Assembly: GCA_037384065.1 (NCBI GenBank)
Contig: JARROJ010000027.1
Coordinates: 1-42,863 of the forward strand
DNA from: JABDPF01 sp037384065
Lineage (GTDB): Bacteria > Pseudomonadota > Gammaproteobacteria > Xanthomonadales > SZUA-36
Reading direction: 5' to 3'
Length of the DNA: 42,863 nucleotides
Positions within the stretch are counted from its first letter, which is position 1. The number at the start of each line of letters is the position of its first letter. This document shows positions 1 to 9,814 of the stretch, piece by piece. The notes below the pieces were generated by a model, which was given only the letters and a program-made list of their open reading frames with translations, ran no database searches and was not told the DNA's origin. A program made the position numbers and the translations under genes.

Positions 1-41
1 GAAAGCAGCGCGACGATAACCAGGAGCGAAAAATGCCTCAT
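1..41 (-). CDS. N-terminal fragment of an unidentified, probably exported protein
   Basis: On the minus strand an ATG at 41 lies seven bases after the methyltransferase stop (51-49). It opens a frame reading MRHFSLLVIVALLS up to the window edge. A basic start followed by a hydrophobic run looks like the beginning of a signal peptide or membrane anchor. Only 13 codons are visible, so neither function nor reality of the gene can be settled. The tight spacing would fit an operon with the methyltransferase. Confidence 0.4.
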   Translation of the reverse strand, partial: MRHFSLLVIVALL

Positions 42-48
42 CCGCGGA

Positions 49-810
49 TCATGCCGTTTTTCTCGCGATATAGAATCCGTAACTGAAATACGCCCGGTAC
101 TTCTCATACATGGCGATCTCTTCCTGCTCGGCCCGGACCAGGGCGTGCGCATCGGCACTGTGGCCGTGGCGTTTCAGGAAAGCCTCGAAACGCCCCTGCA
201 GCGGCCGGAAGTAATGGTCGAGCCAGCAGTGCTCTCCAAGGACGAAATACCCGACCGGCGTGTACGCGGCGCGCTCGAGCACGCGCATTTTGCCCGCCGC
301 CGTGTCGATTTCCGGGTAGGCCTCGTTCCAGTATGCCTCCAGCGCGGCGGGCCGCCGCTCGGTCAGCCAGGTGATTTCCGACACGGCCAGGATGCCGCCG
401 GGTTTCAGGTAGCGTCGCCAATCGTTCACGCCACGTTCGAAGCCGATGTTGTAGACCGCGCCCTCGGACCAGATCACGTCGAAGGCTTCGTCTTCGAAGG
501 GCAGTTCGTCCATCGACGCGACCCGCGCGTCGATGCGGTCGGACAGGTCTTCCATCGCGGCCCTGTCCCGCAGCGCGTCGACGAATTCGGGAACGAGGTC
601 CACGGCGCTGACGTGGGCATTCAATGCCTGCGCCAGCAACAGAGCCGAGCTGCCGTTGCCGCAACCGATATCGGCGATGTCCAGCGGAGCGGCCGGATCC
701 AGTCCGGCCAGGCGGATGCCCAGCCGGGTCTCGGCTTCGCCACCGGGTCCCTGGCGTTCGGAGTCGCGGTGCAGGTCGATGAGAAGTCGGAGGTCTTCCA
801 TACCCGACAT
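49..810 (-). CDS. class I SAM-dependent methyltransferase, substrate unknown
   Basis: The protein has the class I methyltransferase fold: motif I DIADIGCGNGSSALLL near residues 40-55, an acidic residue in SAVDLVPEF for the SAM ribose, and a later DVIWSEGAVYNIGFERG segment. It belongs to the broad UbiE/Methyltransf_11-25 group; the substrate cannot be read from sequence. I chose the ATG at 810 (MSGMEDL, 253 aa) because the longer frame to 867 adds only an arginine-rich leader next to the rpoD terminator. An ATG at 801 is also possible: a GATAAT hexamer lies seven bases before it, with no good -35. No clear Shine-Dalgarno is seen. The gene sits just downstream of the rpoD terminator and is probably transcribed separately. 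Confidence 0.85.
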   Translation of the reverse strand: MSGMEDLRLLIDLHRDSERQGPGGEAETRLGIRLAGLDPAAPLDIADIGCGNGSSALLLAQALNAHVSAVDLVPEFVDALRDRAAMEDLSDRIDARVASMDELPFEDEAFDVIWSEGAVYNIGFERGVNDWRRYLKPGGILAVSEITWLTERRPAALEAYWNEAYPEIDTAAGKMRVLERAAYTPVGYFVLGEHCWLDHYFRPLQGRFEAFLKRHGHSADAHALVRAEQEEIAMYEKYRAYFSYGFYIARKTA

Positions 811-876
811 TATCCGCGGTCGCTGCCGTTCATGGAACCGGAAACAGGTCGTCGATGCGTGGCGCATTGGAGCGCG

Positions 877-911
877 AAAAAACGAAAAGGCCCGCTGTCG
901 CGGGCCTTTTT
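877..911. terminator. bidirectional rho-independent terminator after rpoD
   Basis: A perfect seven-base stem, GGCCCGC (889-895) and GCGGGCC (900-906), encloses a TGTC loop. On the minus strand it is followed by TTTTCGTTTTTT, the expected end for rpoD. On the plus strand it is followed by TTTTT, so it could stop transcription from either side. It closes the rpsU-yqeY-dnaG-rpoD operon. Confidence 0.9.
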
Positions 912-946
912 GAGGCGCGGTTCACGCCGCTGCTACAGAAGCCGGA

Positions 947-2809
<1,863 letters not shown>

Positions 2810-2815
2810 AAAAAA

Positions 2816-2843
2816 ATTCTGGATTCAACAAACTATAGTTCAA
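2816..2843 (-). promoter_or_regulatory. candidate internal promoter before rpoD
   Basis: On the minus strand TTGAAC (2843-2838) is followed after 16 bases by CAGAAT (2821-2816), each matching four of six sigma-70 consensus bases. Six T residues then lead into the ATG, so transcription from this site would begin at or next to the start codon. An overlapping TATAGT (2837-2832) is an alternative -10 but has no good -35. Extra promoters before rpoD are known in E. coli; this one is inferred. Confidence 0.3.
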
Positions 2844-2891
2844 GACCTCGAATACAGCGACATGGATTCATGCGCTGCCCCCACGTCCCCC

Positions 2892-4631
2892 TCAATCAGC
2901 CGTTCCGCCACCGAGGTTCGCGATCAGTTTCTGCCGATGTTGCTGCAGCCGCACCAGTTCCCGGCGTTCGTCCGGCCCCAGGTCCATCAGCCTCGGCATC
3001 CGGCTGATGCGTCGGTCGGTCCATTGCAACTCGATGCGTGTGACCGCATCTAGAAACTCCGCGACCAACCGGGCTTCCTCCCCCGGCAATGACCAGGTCG
3101 CGAGTTTCGACAGGTGTGAATGAGCCGGGTGTTCGTGCCAGAGTTCCAGTAGCTGAGCGGTTGTCATATTGGGGCTTCTGGCGCAGAAGTCAACCAACTC
3201 GCGCCAGATTTCGAAGCCCCGCAAATCGCAACCGGCGAACGCATCCAGGTCACCCACCTGCGCCGCCAGACCGGGGTTCTGGACCAGGTGCGCGAGCGCC
3301 AGGCGCATCGGCGTGCGCTCGAGGGCGGGACGCTCCCGGCGCGGCGCCGGTTGCGGTCGAACGGAGCGCGGCTCGCCGCCGTCCGACAGGCGGTGGCGAG
3401 CCAGTTGCTCCAGGCGACTGAACATCATGTCGCGGAAGACCCCGGGCGGAATCGACTCGAGCGCCGGCCGGGCCAGTTCCACGAGCCGCGCGCGGCCATC
3501 CAGCGCGTTCATGTCGACCTGCGCCGTGAAATGATCGAACAGGAAATCCGACAGCGGCTGCGCGTCGTCGAGCAGCGCGGAAAACGCCGCTTCGCCCTGC
3601 GCGCGCACCACGGTATCCGGGTCTTCGCCCTCGGGCAGGAACAGGAAGCGGGCCTGGCGGCCGTCGCGCAGCCGGGGCAGCGTCGCCTCCAGCGCGCGCC
3701 ATGCGGCCTGCCGGCCGGCCCGGTCGCCGTCGAAACAGTAGACCACTTCGTCCGCGGCGCGAAACAGCAACTCGGCATGATCGCCGGTGGTCGCCGTTCC
3801 CAGTGTCGCCACGCAATTGCGAAACCCGAACTGGGCCAGGGCCACGACATCCATGTAGCCCTCCACCACCAGCATGCGCTCGAGTTTTGCCTGGCTCTTG
3901 CGCGCCTGGTAAAGGCCGTAAAGCTCGCGCCCCTTGTGGAACAGCTCGGTCTCGGGCGAGTTGAGGTACTTGGGACCGTCGTCGCCGAGCGCCCGGCCGC
4001 CAAAGGCGATCACCCGGCCGCGGCGATCGTGGATCGGAAACATGATGCGGTCGCGGAACTTGTCGTATTCACCGCTGCGTCCCTGGCTCAGCAGCCCCGC
4101 CTTGCGCAGCCGGCCCCGCGCGGCCTCGTCGGCGCCGAACGCATCCAGCAACCGGTCCCAGCCGGACGGGGCGTAACCGATGTCGAAATCGCGCGCGATC
4201 TCGCCGCTGACGCCCCGCTGTTTGAGGTACTCGATCGCCGGCGCGCTCTCCCGGAGCTGCTTCCGGTACCAGTCCGTCACGCGTTCCAGCAGATCGTAGA
4301 GCTCGGTCGACGGGCGCGGGCGCGCCGACGCCTCGCGGGGGACTTCCAGGCCGGCGTGCCGGGCCAGTTCCTCCACGGCATCGACGAACTCCAGGCCTTC
4401 GTAATTCATCAGGAATCCGATCGCCGAGCCGTGCGCGCCGCACCCGAAGCAATGGTAGAACTGCTTCTGCGGGCTTACCGTGAACGAGGGGGTTTTTTCG
4501 TCGTGGAACGGGCAGCGCGCCTGCCATTCGCGCCCAGCCTTCTTCAGCGGCACGCGGCGCTCGATGATTTCGACGATATCGACGCGGCCCAGCAGTTCTT
4601 CGATGAAGGAATCGGGGATTCGGCCGCCCAT
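2892..4631 (-). CDS. dnaG: DNA primase
   Basis: DnaG makes the RNA primers for lagging-strand synthesis at the replication fork. The 579-aa product has the family's usual length (E. coli 581). The N-terminal CHC2 zinc ribbon has ligands C40, H43, C61 and C64. The RNA polymerase core follows, with a Toprim domain seen as LVVEGYMDVVALAQFG and YCFDGDRAGR. The C-terminal part, ending in ANLGGGTAD, is the helicase-interaction region. The ATG at 4631 lies 14 bases after the yqeY stop with a weak AAGG ribosome site. Its position between yqeY and rpoD is the classic macromolecular synthesis arrangement. Confidence 0.98.
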   Translation of the reverse strand: MGGRIPDSFIEELLGRVDIVEIIERRVPLKKAGREWQARCPFHDEKTPSFTVSPQKQFYHCFGCGAHGSAIGFLMNYEGLEFVDAVEELARHAGLEVPREASARPRPSTELYDLLERVTDWYRKQLRESAPAIEYLKQRGVSGEIARDFDIGYAPSGWDRLLDAFGADEAARGRLRKAGLLSQGRSGEYDKFRDRIMFPIHDRRGRVIAFGGRALGDDGPKYLNSPETELFHKGRELYGLYQARKSQAKLERMLVVEGYMDVVALAQFGFRNCVATLGTATTGDHAELLFRAADEVVYCFDGDRAGRQAAWRALEATLPRLRDGRQARFLFLPEGEDPDTVVRAQGEAAFSALLDDAQPLSDFLFDHFTAQVDMNALDGRARLVELARPALESIPPGVFRDMMFSRLEQLARHRLSDGGEPRSVRPQPAPRRERPALERTPMRLALAHLVQNPGLAAQVGDLDAFAGCDLRGFEIWRELVDFCARSPNMTTAQLLELWHEHPAHSHLSKLATWSLPGEEARLVAEFLDAVTRIELQWTDRRISRMPRLMDLGPDERRELVRLQQHRQKLIANLGGGTAD

Positions 4632-4645
4632 GCTGGCCTTGCCGT

Positions 4646-5092
4646 TCAGCCCATCAGCTGATTCTTGACGGCCTGGCTGACCGCCTTCATGTCGGCCCGG
4701 CCCTGGACCTGCGGACGCAGCGCGTTCATCACGGCGCCCATGTCGCGGATGCTGCCGGCGCCGACTTCGGCGATGGCGTCGCTGATCAGGCCGGCCAGTT
4801 CGGCGTCGCCGAGAGGCTCTGGCAGGTAGGTCTGGATCAGCTCGAGCTCGAATGCTTCCTGGTCGGCCAGGTCATCGCGACCCGCCGCGCGGTACTGCTC
4901 GAGCGACTCGCGACGCTGCTTGACCATTTTGTCGAGCACGGCGAGTACCTGCGCATCGTCCAGTTCGATGCGCTCGTCGACTTCTTTCTGCTTGATCGCC
5001 GCCGTCACCAGGCGCAGGACCGCCAGGCGCTCGCGCTGGTGCGCGCGCATGGCGTTCTTGACGTCGTCCTGGATCCGGGACTTCAGGCTCAT
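4646..5092 (-). CDS. GatB/YqeY domain protein
   Basis: This 148-aa protein belongs to the GatB/YqeY family, which resembles the C-terminal tRNA-binding part of the GatB amidotransferase subunit. Its exact role as a stand-alone protein is not established. Family features include LKSRIQDDVKNAMRAHQ at the N terminus and DMGAVMNALRPQVQGRADMK near the end. The ATG at 5092 overlaps the rpsU stop as TGATG, implying translational coupling; an upstream TTG adds just one residue. YqeY between rpsU and dnaG is a common arrangement in proteobacteria outside the enterics. Confidence 0.93.
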   Translation of the reverse strand: MSLKSRIQDDVKNAMRAHQRERLAVLRLVTAAIKQKEVDERIELDDAQVLAVLDKMVKQRRESLEQYRAAGRDDLADQEAFELELIQTYLPEPLGDAELAGLISDAIAEVGAGSIRDMGAVMNALRPQVQGRADMKAVSQAVKNQLMG

Positions 5093-5307
5093 CAATAAAG
5101 GCGGGTGCGCCGTACCGCTTCCCGCGACAGGCGGCGCATGTTGCGCTTCACGGCCGCGGCCGCCTTGCGCTTGCGTTCCTGGGTGGGCTTTTCGTAGTAC
5201 TCGCGGCGGCGGGTTTCGGCCAGCACACCGGCTTTTTCACAGGAGCGCTTGAAACGGCGCAACGCGTACTCGAACGGCTCATTCTCGCGAACTTTGACAC
5301 TCGGCAT
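5092..5307 (-). CDS. rpsU: 30S ribosomal protein S21
   Basis: S21 is a small basic protein of the 30S subunit that aids initiation on natural mRNAs. The 71 residues, starting MPSVKVRENEPFEYALRRFK and ending in a basic helix (KRNMRRLSREAVRRTRLY), match the family length exactly. A good ribosome site (GGAAGAG, nine bases before the ATG) supports the start. It is the first gene of the operon with yqeY, dnaG and rpoD, and a promoter with a TAAAAT -10 lies about 70 bases upstream. Confidence 0.98.
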   Translation of the reverse strand: MPSVKVRENEPFEYALRRFKRSCEKAGVLAETRRREYYEKPTQERKRKAAAAVKRNMRRLSREAVRRTRLY

Positions 5308-5373
5308 TAAATATCACTCTTCCTTTTGCCGCCGATCACGACGGTGTGACGGCGTTGGTTAACGTAGCCCGCT

Positions 5374-5403
5374 ATTTTACCAAGACAATCGCGCCGTGTG
5401 CAA
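5374..5403 (-). promoter_or_regulatory. probable sigma-70 promoter of the rpsU operon
   Basis: On the minus strand a TTGCAC hexamer (5403-5398) and a TAAAAT hexamer (5379-5374) are separated by 18 bases. The -10 matches five of six consensus bases. Transcription would start near 5367, giving a leader of about 60 bases before rpsU. The position fits the main promoter of this operon. The remaining bases between here and the ggt-like stop at 5459 show no clear terminator. Confidence 0.6.
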
Positions 5404-5458
5404 AGTTTTGCGCCCATTCCAATCGGTGCTGCACGGTCGCACTGCCCGGCGAACGCAC

Positions 5459-7030
5459 TCAGGCCTTACCGCCCGCGATCCTGGCCACCCCGCCGCGCCG
5501 GGGATCGCCGGCCCCGTCGAACCGGCCGTCCGCGCTCACCGCCACCGTGTGCACCCCCCCGAAAAACAGGTTCGGCTCCGGCCAGCCGTGGTGCTCCGGC
5601 ACCGCGGCCTCCAGCGCCGCCACGGCCTCGGCCGAGATCCCGGGCTCGTAACTGAGCTTTTCGCCTTCCAGGTGAATCCTGGGCGCGTCGACCGCGGCCT
5701 TCGGGTCCATGCCGAAATCGAGCAGATTGACCAGCACCTGGGTAATCGCGCTGCGAATCCGGTTGGAACCGCCCGAACCGAGCGCGATGCGCGTGCCGCC
5801 CGCGGTTTCGACCACGGTCGGCGACATCATCGACGACAGCCGGGCGCCTTCGATCCAGCGATTGAAACCGCCGGGGTTCAGGTCTTCCTCGCCGAGCATG
5901 TTGTTGAGCATGATGCCGGTCCCGGGCAGCACGTAGGAGCACCCCTCGCCGTTGGACGCGGTCAGGCTGGCGATGTTGCCGTCGGCATCGGCGACACTGA
6001 TGTGCGTGGTGCCGCGACTGAACAGCGAGTGAAGATCCAGCGACCGCTGCCACTCGCGGATCGTCTCCGGGTCCAGCAACCGGCCCATCGTCTCGCGATC
6101 GAGGCCGCCTTCCATCGAAAACACGTGCCGCGCGACGCTCGCGGCGCGCATGCCGCGCAACAGGTTCATCATGTGCGGCGAACCGCCCCAGGGCACATCG
6201 CCGCGCTGCCAGTCGCTCATCACGCCCAGCGCGAAGGCGACCAGGCAACCGCCCGGCGCCGGTGGCGGATTGATCGCGACCCGGGCGCCGCGGTACCGGA
6301 AAACGACCGGTTCGCGGCGTTCCACCCGGTACGCCTCGAGATCGTCGAGGGTCATGTGCCCGCCGCGTTCGCCACAATCCGCGGCCAGTCGGCGCGCCCA
6401 CTCGCCCCGGTAAAACAGGTCCTGCCCTTCGCGGGCGAGCGCCTCCAGCGCGTCCGCCGCCGCCGGGTTGCGCAACCGCTCGCCCGCCCGGATCAGGTGA
6501 CCGGGCGAGCCGGGCGATTCGAACAGCGCGAACGCCTCGGGCGTCGCCGTCATGATGGGTTTCAGGATACGGATCACGTAGTGGTGAAAATCGTCGATGG
6601 CGATTCCCGCGCGGGCCAGGTCGATCGCCGGCGCCATGATCTCCGCGATCGGGAGCCGGCCGAGTTCCCGGTGCGCTTCGAAGATTCCGGCCACCACGCC
6701 GGGCACCGCGCTCGAGCCCAGGCCGATGTGGAATTCCTGCTCTGCAGCGCCGAAATTGGCCACGATCGGGTAGAACTCGGTTTCCTCGACCGGACGACGG
6801 CGCCGCGGCGTCTGGCAGAAGAAATCGTAGACCACCGGTTTGCGCCCGCCGGGCAAAGCCAGCAGAAAGCCACCGCCGCCGAGACTGGCGAGCAGCGGTT
6901 CCGCGATGGCCGCCGTGCACAACGCGGCGAGCGCGGCGTCGAAGGCGTTGCCGCCCGCCTGCAGAATATCGACGGCCGTCTGCGTCACTTCCGCGCTGCC
7001 CGAGGCGGCGATGCCGAGATGCTTGCCCAA
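5459..7030 (-). CDS. gamma-glutamyltransferase family protein
   Basis: The protein belongs to the gamma-glutamyltranspeptidase (Ntn-hydrolase) superfamily, whose precursors cleave themselves before a catalytic threonine. That site is visible as RGTTHISVADADGNIASL, and downstream family motifs include IMLNNMLGEEDLNPGGF and GSGGSNRIRSAITQVL. The N-terminal subunit holds EVTQTAVDILQAGGNAFDAA. I chose the TTG at 7030 (523 aa) because an AGGGAG ribosome site lies ten bases upstream and conservation begins there; an ATG at 7114 would add an arginine-rich extension overlapping the tsaD promoter. There is no obvious signal peptide, unlike periplasmic Ggt, so true glutathione hydrolysis is uncertain. 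It separates tsaD from rpsU. Confidence 0.88.
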   Translation of the reverse strand: MGKHLGIAASGSAEVTQTAVDILQAGGNAFDAALAALCTAAIAEPLLASLGGGGFLLALPGGRKPVVYDFFCQTPRRRRPVEETEFYPIVANFGAAEQEFHIGLGSSAVPGVVAGIFEAHRELGRLPIAEIMAPAIDLARAGIAIDDFHHYVIRILKPIMTATPEAFALFESPGSPGHLIRAGERLRNPAAADALEALAREGQDLFYRGEWARRLAADCGERGGHMTLDDLEAYRVERREPVVFRYRGARVAINPPPAPGGCLVAFALGVMSDWQRGDVPWGGSPHMMNLLRGMRAASVARHVFSMEGGLDRETMGRLLDPETIREWQRSLDLHSLFSRGTTHISVADADGNIASLTASNGEGCSYVLPGTGIMLNNMLGEEDLNPGGFNRWIEGARLSSMMSPTVVETAGGTRIALGSGGSNRIRSAITQVLVNLLDFGMDPKAAVDAPRIHLEGEKLSYEPGISAEAVAALEAAVPEHHGWPEPNLFFGGVHTVAVSADGRFDGAGDPRRGGVARIAGGKA

Positions 7031-7092
7031 GAGCTGGGATCTCCCTGACCGGTTACGCCGTCGATGATAACCGTAAATCGCGCAATCGGGCA

Positions 7093-7121
7093 TTGCAGTC
7101 TCGAATCGGTGCACCTATAAA
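7093..7121 (+). promoter_or_regulatory. probable sigma-70 promoter of tsaD, predicting a leaderless start
   Basis: TTGCAG (7093-7098) and TATAAA (7116-7121) are separated by an ideal 17 bases. Transcription would begin around 7128, next to the tsaD ATG at 7129, leaving little or no 5' untranslated region. No strong Shine-Dalgarno precedes the ATG (only AAGAAG three bases away). The transcript start is an inference from spacing alone. Confidence 0.55.
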
Positions 7122-7128
7122 GAAGCCT

Positions 7129-8154
7129 ATGCGCGTTCTCGGAATCGAAACCTCCTGCGATGAAACCGGCGTCGCCCTGTACGACGGCGAGCGGGGCCTG
7201 CTGGCCCACGCCCTCTATTCGCAGGCGCACATCCACGCGGAGTACGGTGGCGTGGTGCCCGAGATCGCGTCGCGCGACCACGTGCGCAAGCTGCTCCCGC
7301 TGCTCAACGAATGCCTGGACCGGGCCGGTTGCGACCGCGACGACATCGACGCCGTCGCCTACACGGCCGGGCCCGGCCTGGTCGGCGCCCTGCTGGTCGG
7401 CGCCGCCGCCGGGCGCGCGCTGGCGCTGGCGCTGAACGTGCCGGCGATCGCGGTGCACCACATGGAGGGCCACCTGCTCGCGCCCCTGCTGGAGCCGAAC
7501 CCACCGGAGTTCCCGTTCGTCGCGCTGCTGGTGTCCGGCGGTCACAGCATGCTGGTCGAGGTGCGACGCATCGGCGATTACCGCGTGCTCGGCGAGACGC
7601 TCGACGACGCCGCCGGGGAGGCGTTCGACAAGACCGCGAAGTTGCTCGGGCTCGGTTACCCGGGCGGTCCGAAGGTCGCGCAGGCCGCCGAACACGGCGA
7701 CGCCGATCGCTACCGGTTTCCGCGCCCGATGACCGATCGCCCCGGGCTCGAGTTCAGCTTCAGCGGCCTGAAAACACACACCCGCAACCTCTACCGCCAG
7801 CACAGCGGCGAGGACGGGATCGTCGAGGACATCGCGGCCGGGTTCCAGCAGGCCGTCGTGGACACGATGGTCATCAAGTGCCGCCGCGCGATGCAGCAGG
7901 CGCGGTGCGACCAACTGGTCATTGCCGGCGGTGTCGGCGCCAACCGCCTGCTGCGCCGGTCGCTGGAGAATGCCGGCCGCAAGTACGGCTGGAAGGTCGC
8001 CTACCCGCGCATCGAGTTCTGCACCGACAACGGCGCGATGATCGCCCTGGCCGGCTACTACCGGCTGCTGGCCGGCCAGGTCGAGGACGACGTGATTCGC
8101 GCCCGGCCGCGCTGGCCGATGAAGGAACTCGCGCCGCTGGAGGAGCAGGCCTGA
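7129..8154 (+). CDS. tsaD: tRNA N6-threonylcarbamoyladenosine transferase
   Basis: TsaD transfers the threonylcarbamoyl group to A37 of ANN-decoding tRNAs; the donor threonylcarbamoyl-AMP comes from TsaC, encoded here at 26789-27355. The 341-aa product (E. coli 337) starts MRVLGIETSCDETGVALYD. The metal-binding histidines are in AVHHMEGHLLAPL, and the ATP-fold signatures LVSGGHSMLVEV and GGVGANRLLRRSLE are present. The ATG at 7129 is preferred to an upstream TTG that coincides with the -35 element. folB starts on the base after the tsaD stop. In E. coli tsaD is divergent from rpsU; here a ggt-like gene lies between them. Confidence 0.98.
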   Translation: MRVLGIETSCDETGVALYDGERGLLAHALYSQAHIHAEYGGVVPEIASRDHVRKLLPLLNECLDRAGCDRDDIDAVAYTAGPGLVGALLVGAAAGRALALALNVPAIAVHHMEGHLLAPLLEPNPPEFPFVALLVSGGHSMLVEVRRIGDYRVLGETLDDAAGEAFDKTAKLLGLGYPGGPKVAQAAEHGDADRYRFPRPMTDRPGLEFSFSGLKTHTRNLYRQHSGEDGIVEDIAAGFQQAVVDTMVIKCRRAMQQARCDQLVIAGGVGANRLLRRSLENAGRKYGWKVAYPRIEFCTDNGAMIALAGYYRLLAGQVEDDVIRARPRWPMKELAPLEEQA

Positions 8155-8511
8155 ATGGATCGCGTATTCATCGAGAACCTGACCGTCGAGACCGTTATCG
8201 GAATCTTCGACTGGGAGCGCGAAATCCGCCAGACGGTCAGCCTCGACCTGGAAATGGATTTCGACATAAGCCGGGCCGCGCAAACCGATTCGATCGACGA
8301 TACGCTCGATTACAAGGCGGTCGCGAAACGGCTGATCCGGTTCATCGAGCGCAGCGAGTTCGGCCTGGTCGAAGCCCTGGCCGACCATTGCGCGCGGATC
8401 GTGCTCGAGGAATTCCCGGTCGAACGCCTGACCCTGAAACTCAGCAAGCCGGGCGCGGTGCGTGGATCCAGCGCCGTCGGCGTCATCATCGAACGCCGCC
8501 GGGGCGAGTGA
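8155..8511 (+). CDS. folB: dihydroneopterin aldolase
   Basis: FolB cleaves 7,8-dihydroneopterin to 6-hydroxymethyl-7,8-dihydropterin and glycolaldehyde in folate synthesis. The 118-aa protein shows MDRVFIENLTVETVIGIFDW at the start and LTLKLSKPGAVRGS near the end, which holds the conserved lysine. The ATG follows the tsaD TGA with no spacing, so the genes are surely co-transcribed. The next gene, folK, uses its product. Confidence 0.95.
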   Translation: MDRVFIENLTVETVIGIFDWEREIRQTVSLDLEMDFDISRAAQTDSIDDTLDYKAVAKRLIRFIERSEFGLVEALADHCARIVLEEFPVERLTLKLSKPGAVRGSSAVGVIIERRRGE

Positions 8512-8515
8512 TCCG

Positions 8516-9010
8516 GTGCGCACGGCCTGGCTGAGTCTCGGCAGCAACATCGAGGCCGAGCGCAACATCGCATCGGCGATGCAGGCCCTGGAGCGGGATT
8601 TCCCCGAACCCCGGTTCTCGCCGGTCTACCGCAGCGCCCCGGTCGGCTTCGACGGCGACACCTTCATCAACCTGGTCGCGGCAATCGAAACCGATCTCGA
8701 ACCGCTGCGGCTCAAGGCCGCGCTCAACGCGCTGGAAGACGCCCACGCGCGCGACCGGTCGGCGCCGCGCTGGTCGAGCCGCACGCTGGATGTGGACATC
8801 CTGCTGTACGACGACCTGTGGGTGCTGAGTCCCGAGCTGGAAATCCCCCGCGAGGAAATCACGGTAATGGCGCACGTGCTGCGACCGCTGGCCGATCTCG
8901 AACCGGACCTGCGCCACCCCGTCACCGGCCGGACCATCGCCGAACTCTGGGCGGATTTCGACGGCCCCCGCGACTGCATCGAGCAAATCGACTGGCCACC
9001 CGGCGAATAA
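8516..9010 (+). CDS. folK: 2-amino-4-hydroxy-6-hydroxymethyldihydropteridine pyrophosphokinase
   Basis: FolK transfers pyrophosphate from ATP to 6-hydroxymethyl-7,8-dihydropterin, the step after FolB. Signatures are TAWLSLGSNIEAERN, VYRSAPVGFDGDTFINLVAA and the family motif RTLDVDILLYDD. I prefer the GTG at 8516, four bases after the folB stop, giving 164 aa (E. coli 159). An ATG at 8462 inside folB would add an 18-residue Ala/Ser-rich leader that is not part of the fold. Confidence 0.95.
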   Translation: MRTAWLSLGSNIEAERNIASAMQALERDFPEPRFSPVYRSAPVGFDGDTFINLVAAIETDLEPLRLKAALNALEDAHARDRSAPRWSSRTLDVDILLYDDLWVLSPELEIPREEITVMAHVLRPLADLEPDLRHPVTGRTIAELWADFDGPRDCIEQIDWPPGE

Positions 9011-9047
9011 TCGCCGAGGCGCGGCAAACCGCCGTTGGCGCCCGCAC

Positions 9048-9785
9048 TTACATATTCAGCGAGCGCCCGCCGTCCACGGCGAGGATCTGCCCGGTCACGT
9101 AGGGCGCGTCCAGCGACAGGTAGGCGACGGCCGACGCGATATCCGATGCCTCGCCCACCCGGCCCAGGGCCGTGCGATCGAGAATATCCTGCCGGGCCGC
9201 ATCGTCCGAACCGCTTTCCGGCCACAGGATCGCACCCGGCGCGACGCCGTTGACGCGCACGGCCGGGCCGAGCTCCGCGGCCAGCGTACGGGTCAGCATG
9301 GCCAGCCCGGCCTTGGAGATGTTGTAAACCGCGTGGCCCGGCATCGGGCGCTCGGCGTGAATATCGACGATATTGATCACGCAACCGCCGGCCGTGCGCA
9401 ACTCCGGCAACAGCGCCTCGACGAGAAAATACGGTCCGCGCAGGTTGCTCGAGATGAGATCGTCCCATTGCCAGGCCGGCGTGGCGCCGACCTCGTTGGG
9501 GTAGAAGCGCGAGGCGTTGTTGACCAGGACGTCGAGGCGCGGAAACACCGCCCGGCAGGCCGCGGCCAGCGCATCCACACCCTTCTGCGTCGACAGGTCC
9601 GCCTGCGCCACGTGCGCGCTGCCGGGGCGGCTGCCGTTCAGTTCCCCGGCCAGGGCCTCGGCCTCCTCGCGCTTCGAATTGCAATGGACGAGCACGTCGC
9701 AGCCGCGCTCGTGAAGGGTGCGCACCGTCGTGGCGCCGATCCGCACTGCCGCGCCGGTCACCAGCGCCGTTTTTCTACTGGACAT
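9048..9785 (-). CDS. pteridine reductase, FolM/PTR1-like short-chain dehydrogenase
   Basis: This is an NADPH-dependent short-chain dehydrogenase of 245 aa. The cofactor motif is TGAAVRIG; arginine in place of the usual glycine (TGX3RIG) marks pteridine reductases such as FolM and PTR1, which reduce dihydropterins or dihydrofolate. NNASRFYPN and the catalytic YNISK (Tyr-x3-Lys) are intact. The ATG at 9785 has GGAG ten bases upstream and is preferred to the ATG at 9806. It converges on folB-folK, which supports a role in folate or pterin metabolism, but the substrate is inferred. Confidence 0.88.
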   Translation of the reverse strand: MSSRKTALVTGAAVRIGATTVRTLHERGCDVLVHCNSKREEAEALAGELNGSRPGSAHVAQADLSTQKGVDALAAACRAVFPRLDVLVNNASRFYPNEVGATPAWQWDDLISSNLRGPYFLVEALLPELRTAGGCVINIVDIHAERPMPGHAVYNISKAGLAMLTRTLAAELGPAVRVNGVAPGAILWPESGSDDAARQDILDRTALGRVGEASDIASAVAYLSLDAPYVTGQILAVDGGRSLNM

Positions 9786-9814
9786 GGGTTTTTCGCTCCA
9801 ACACACTTGTCGCC

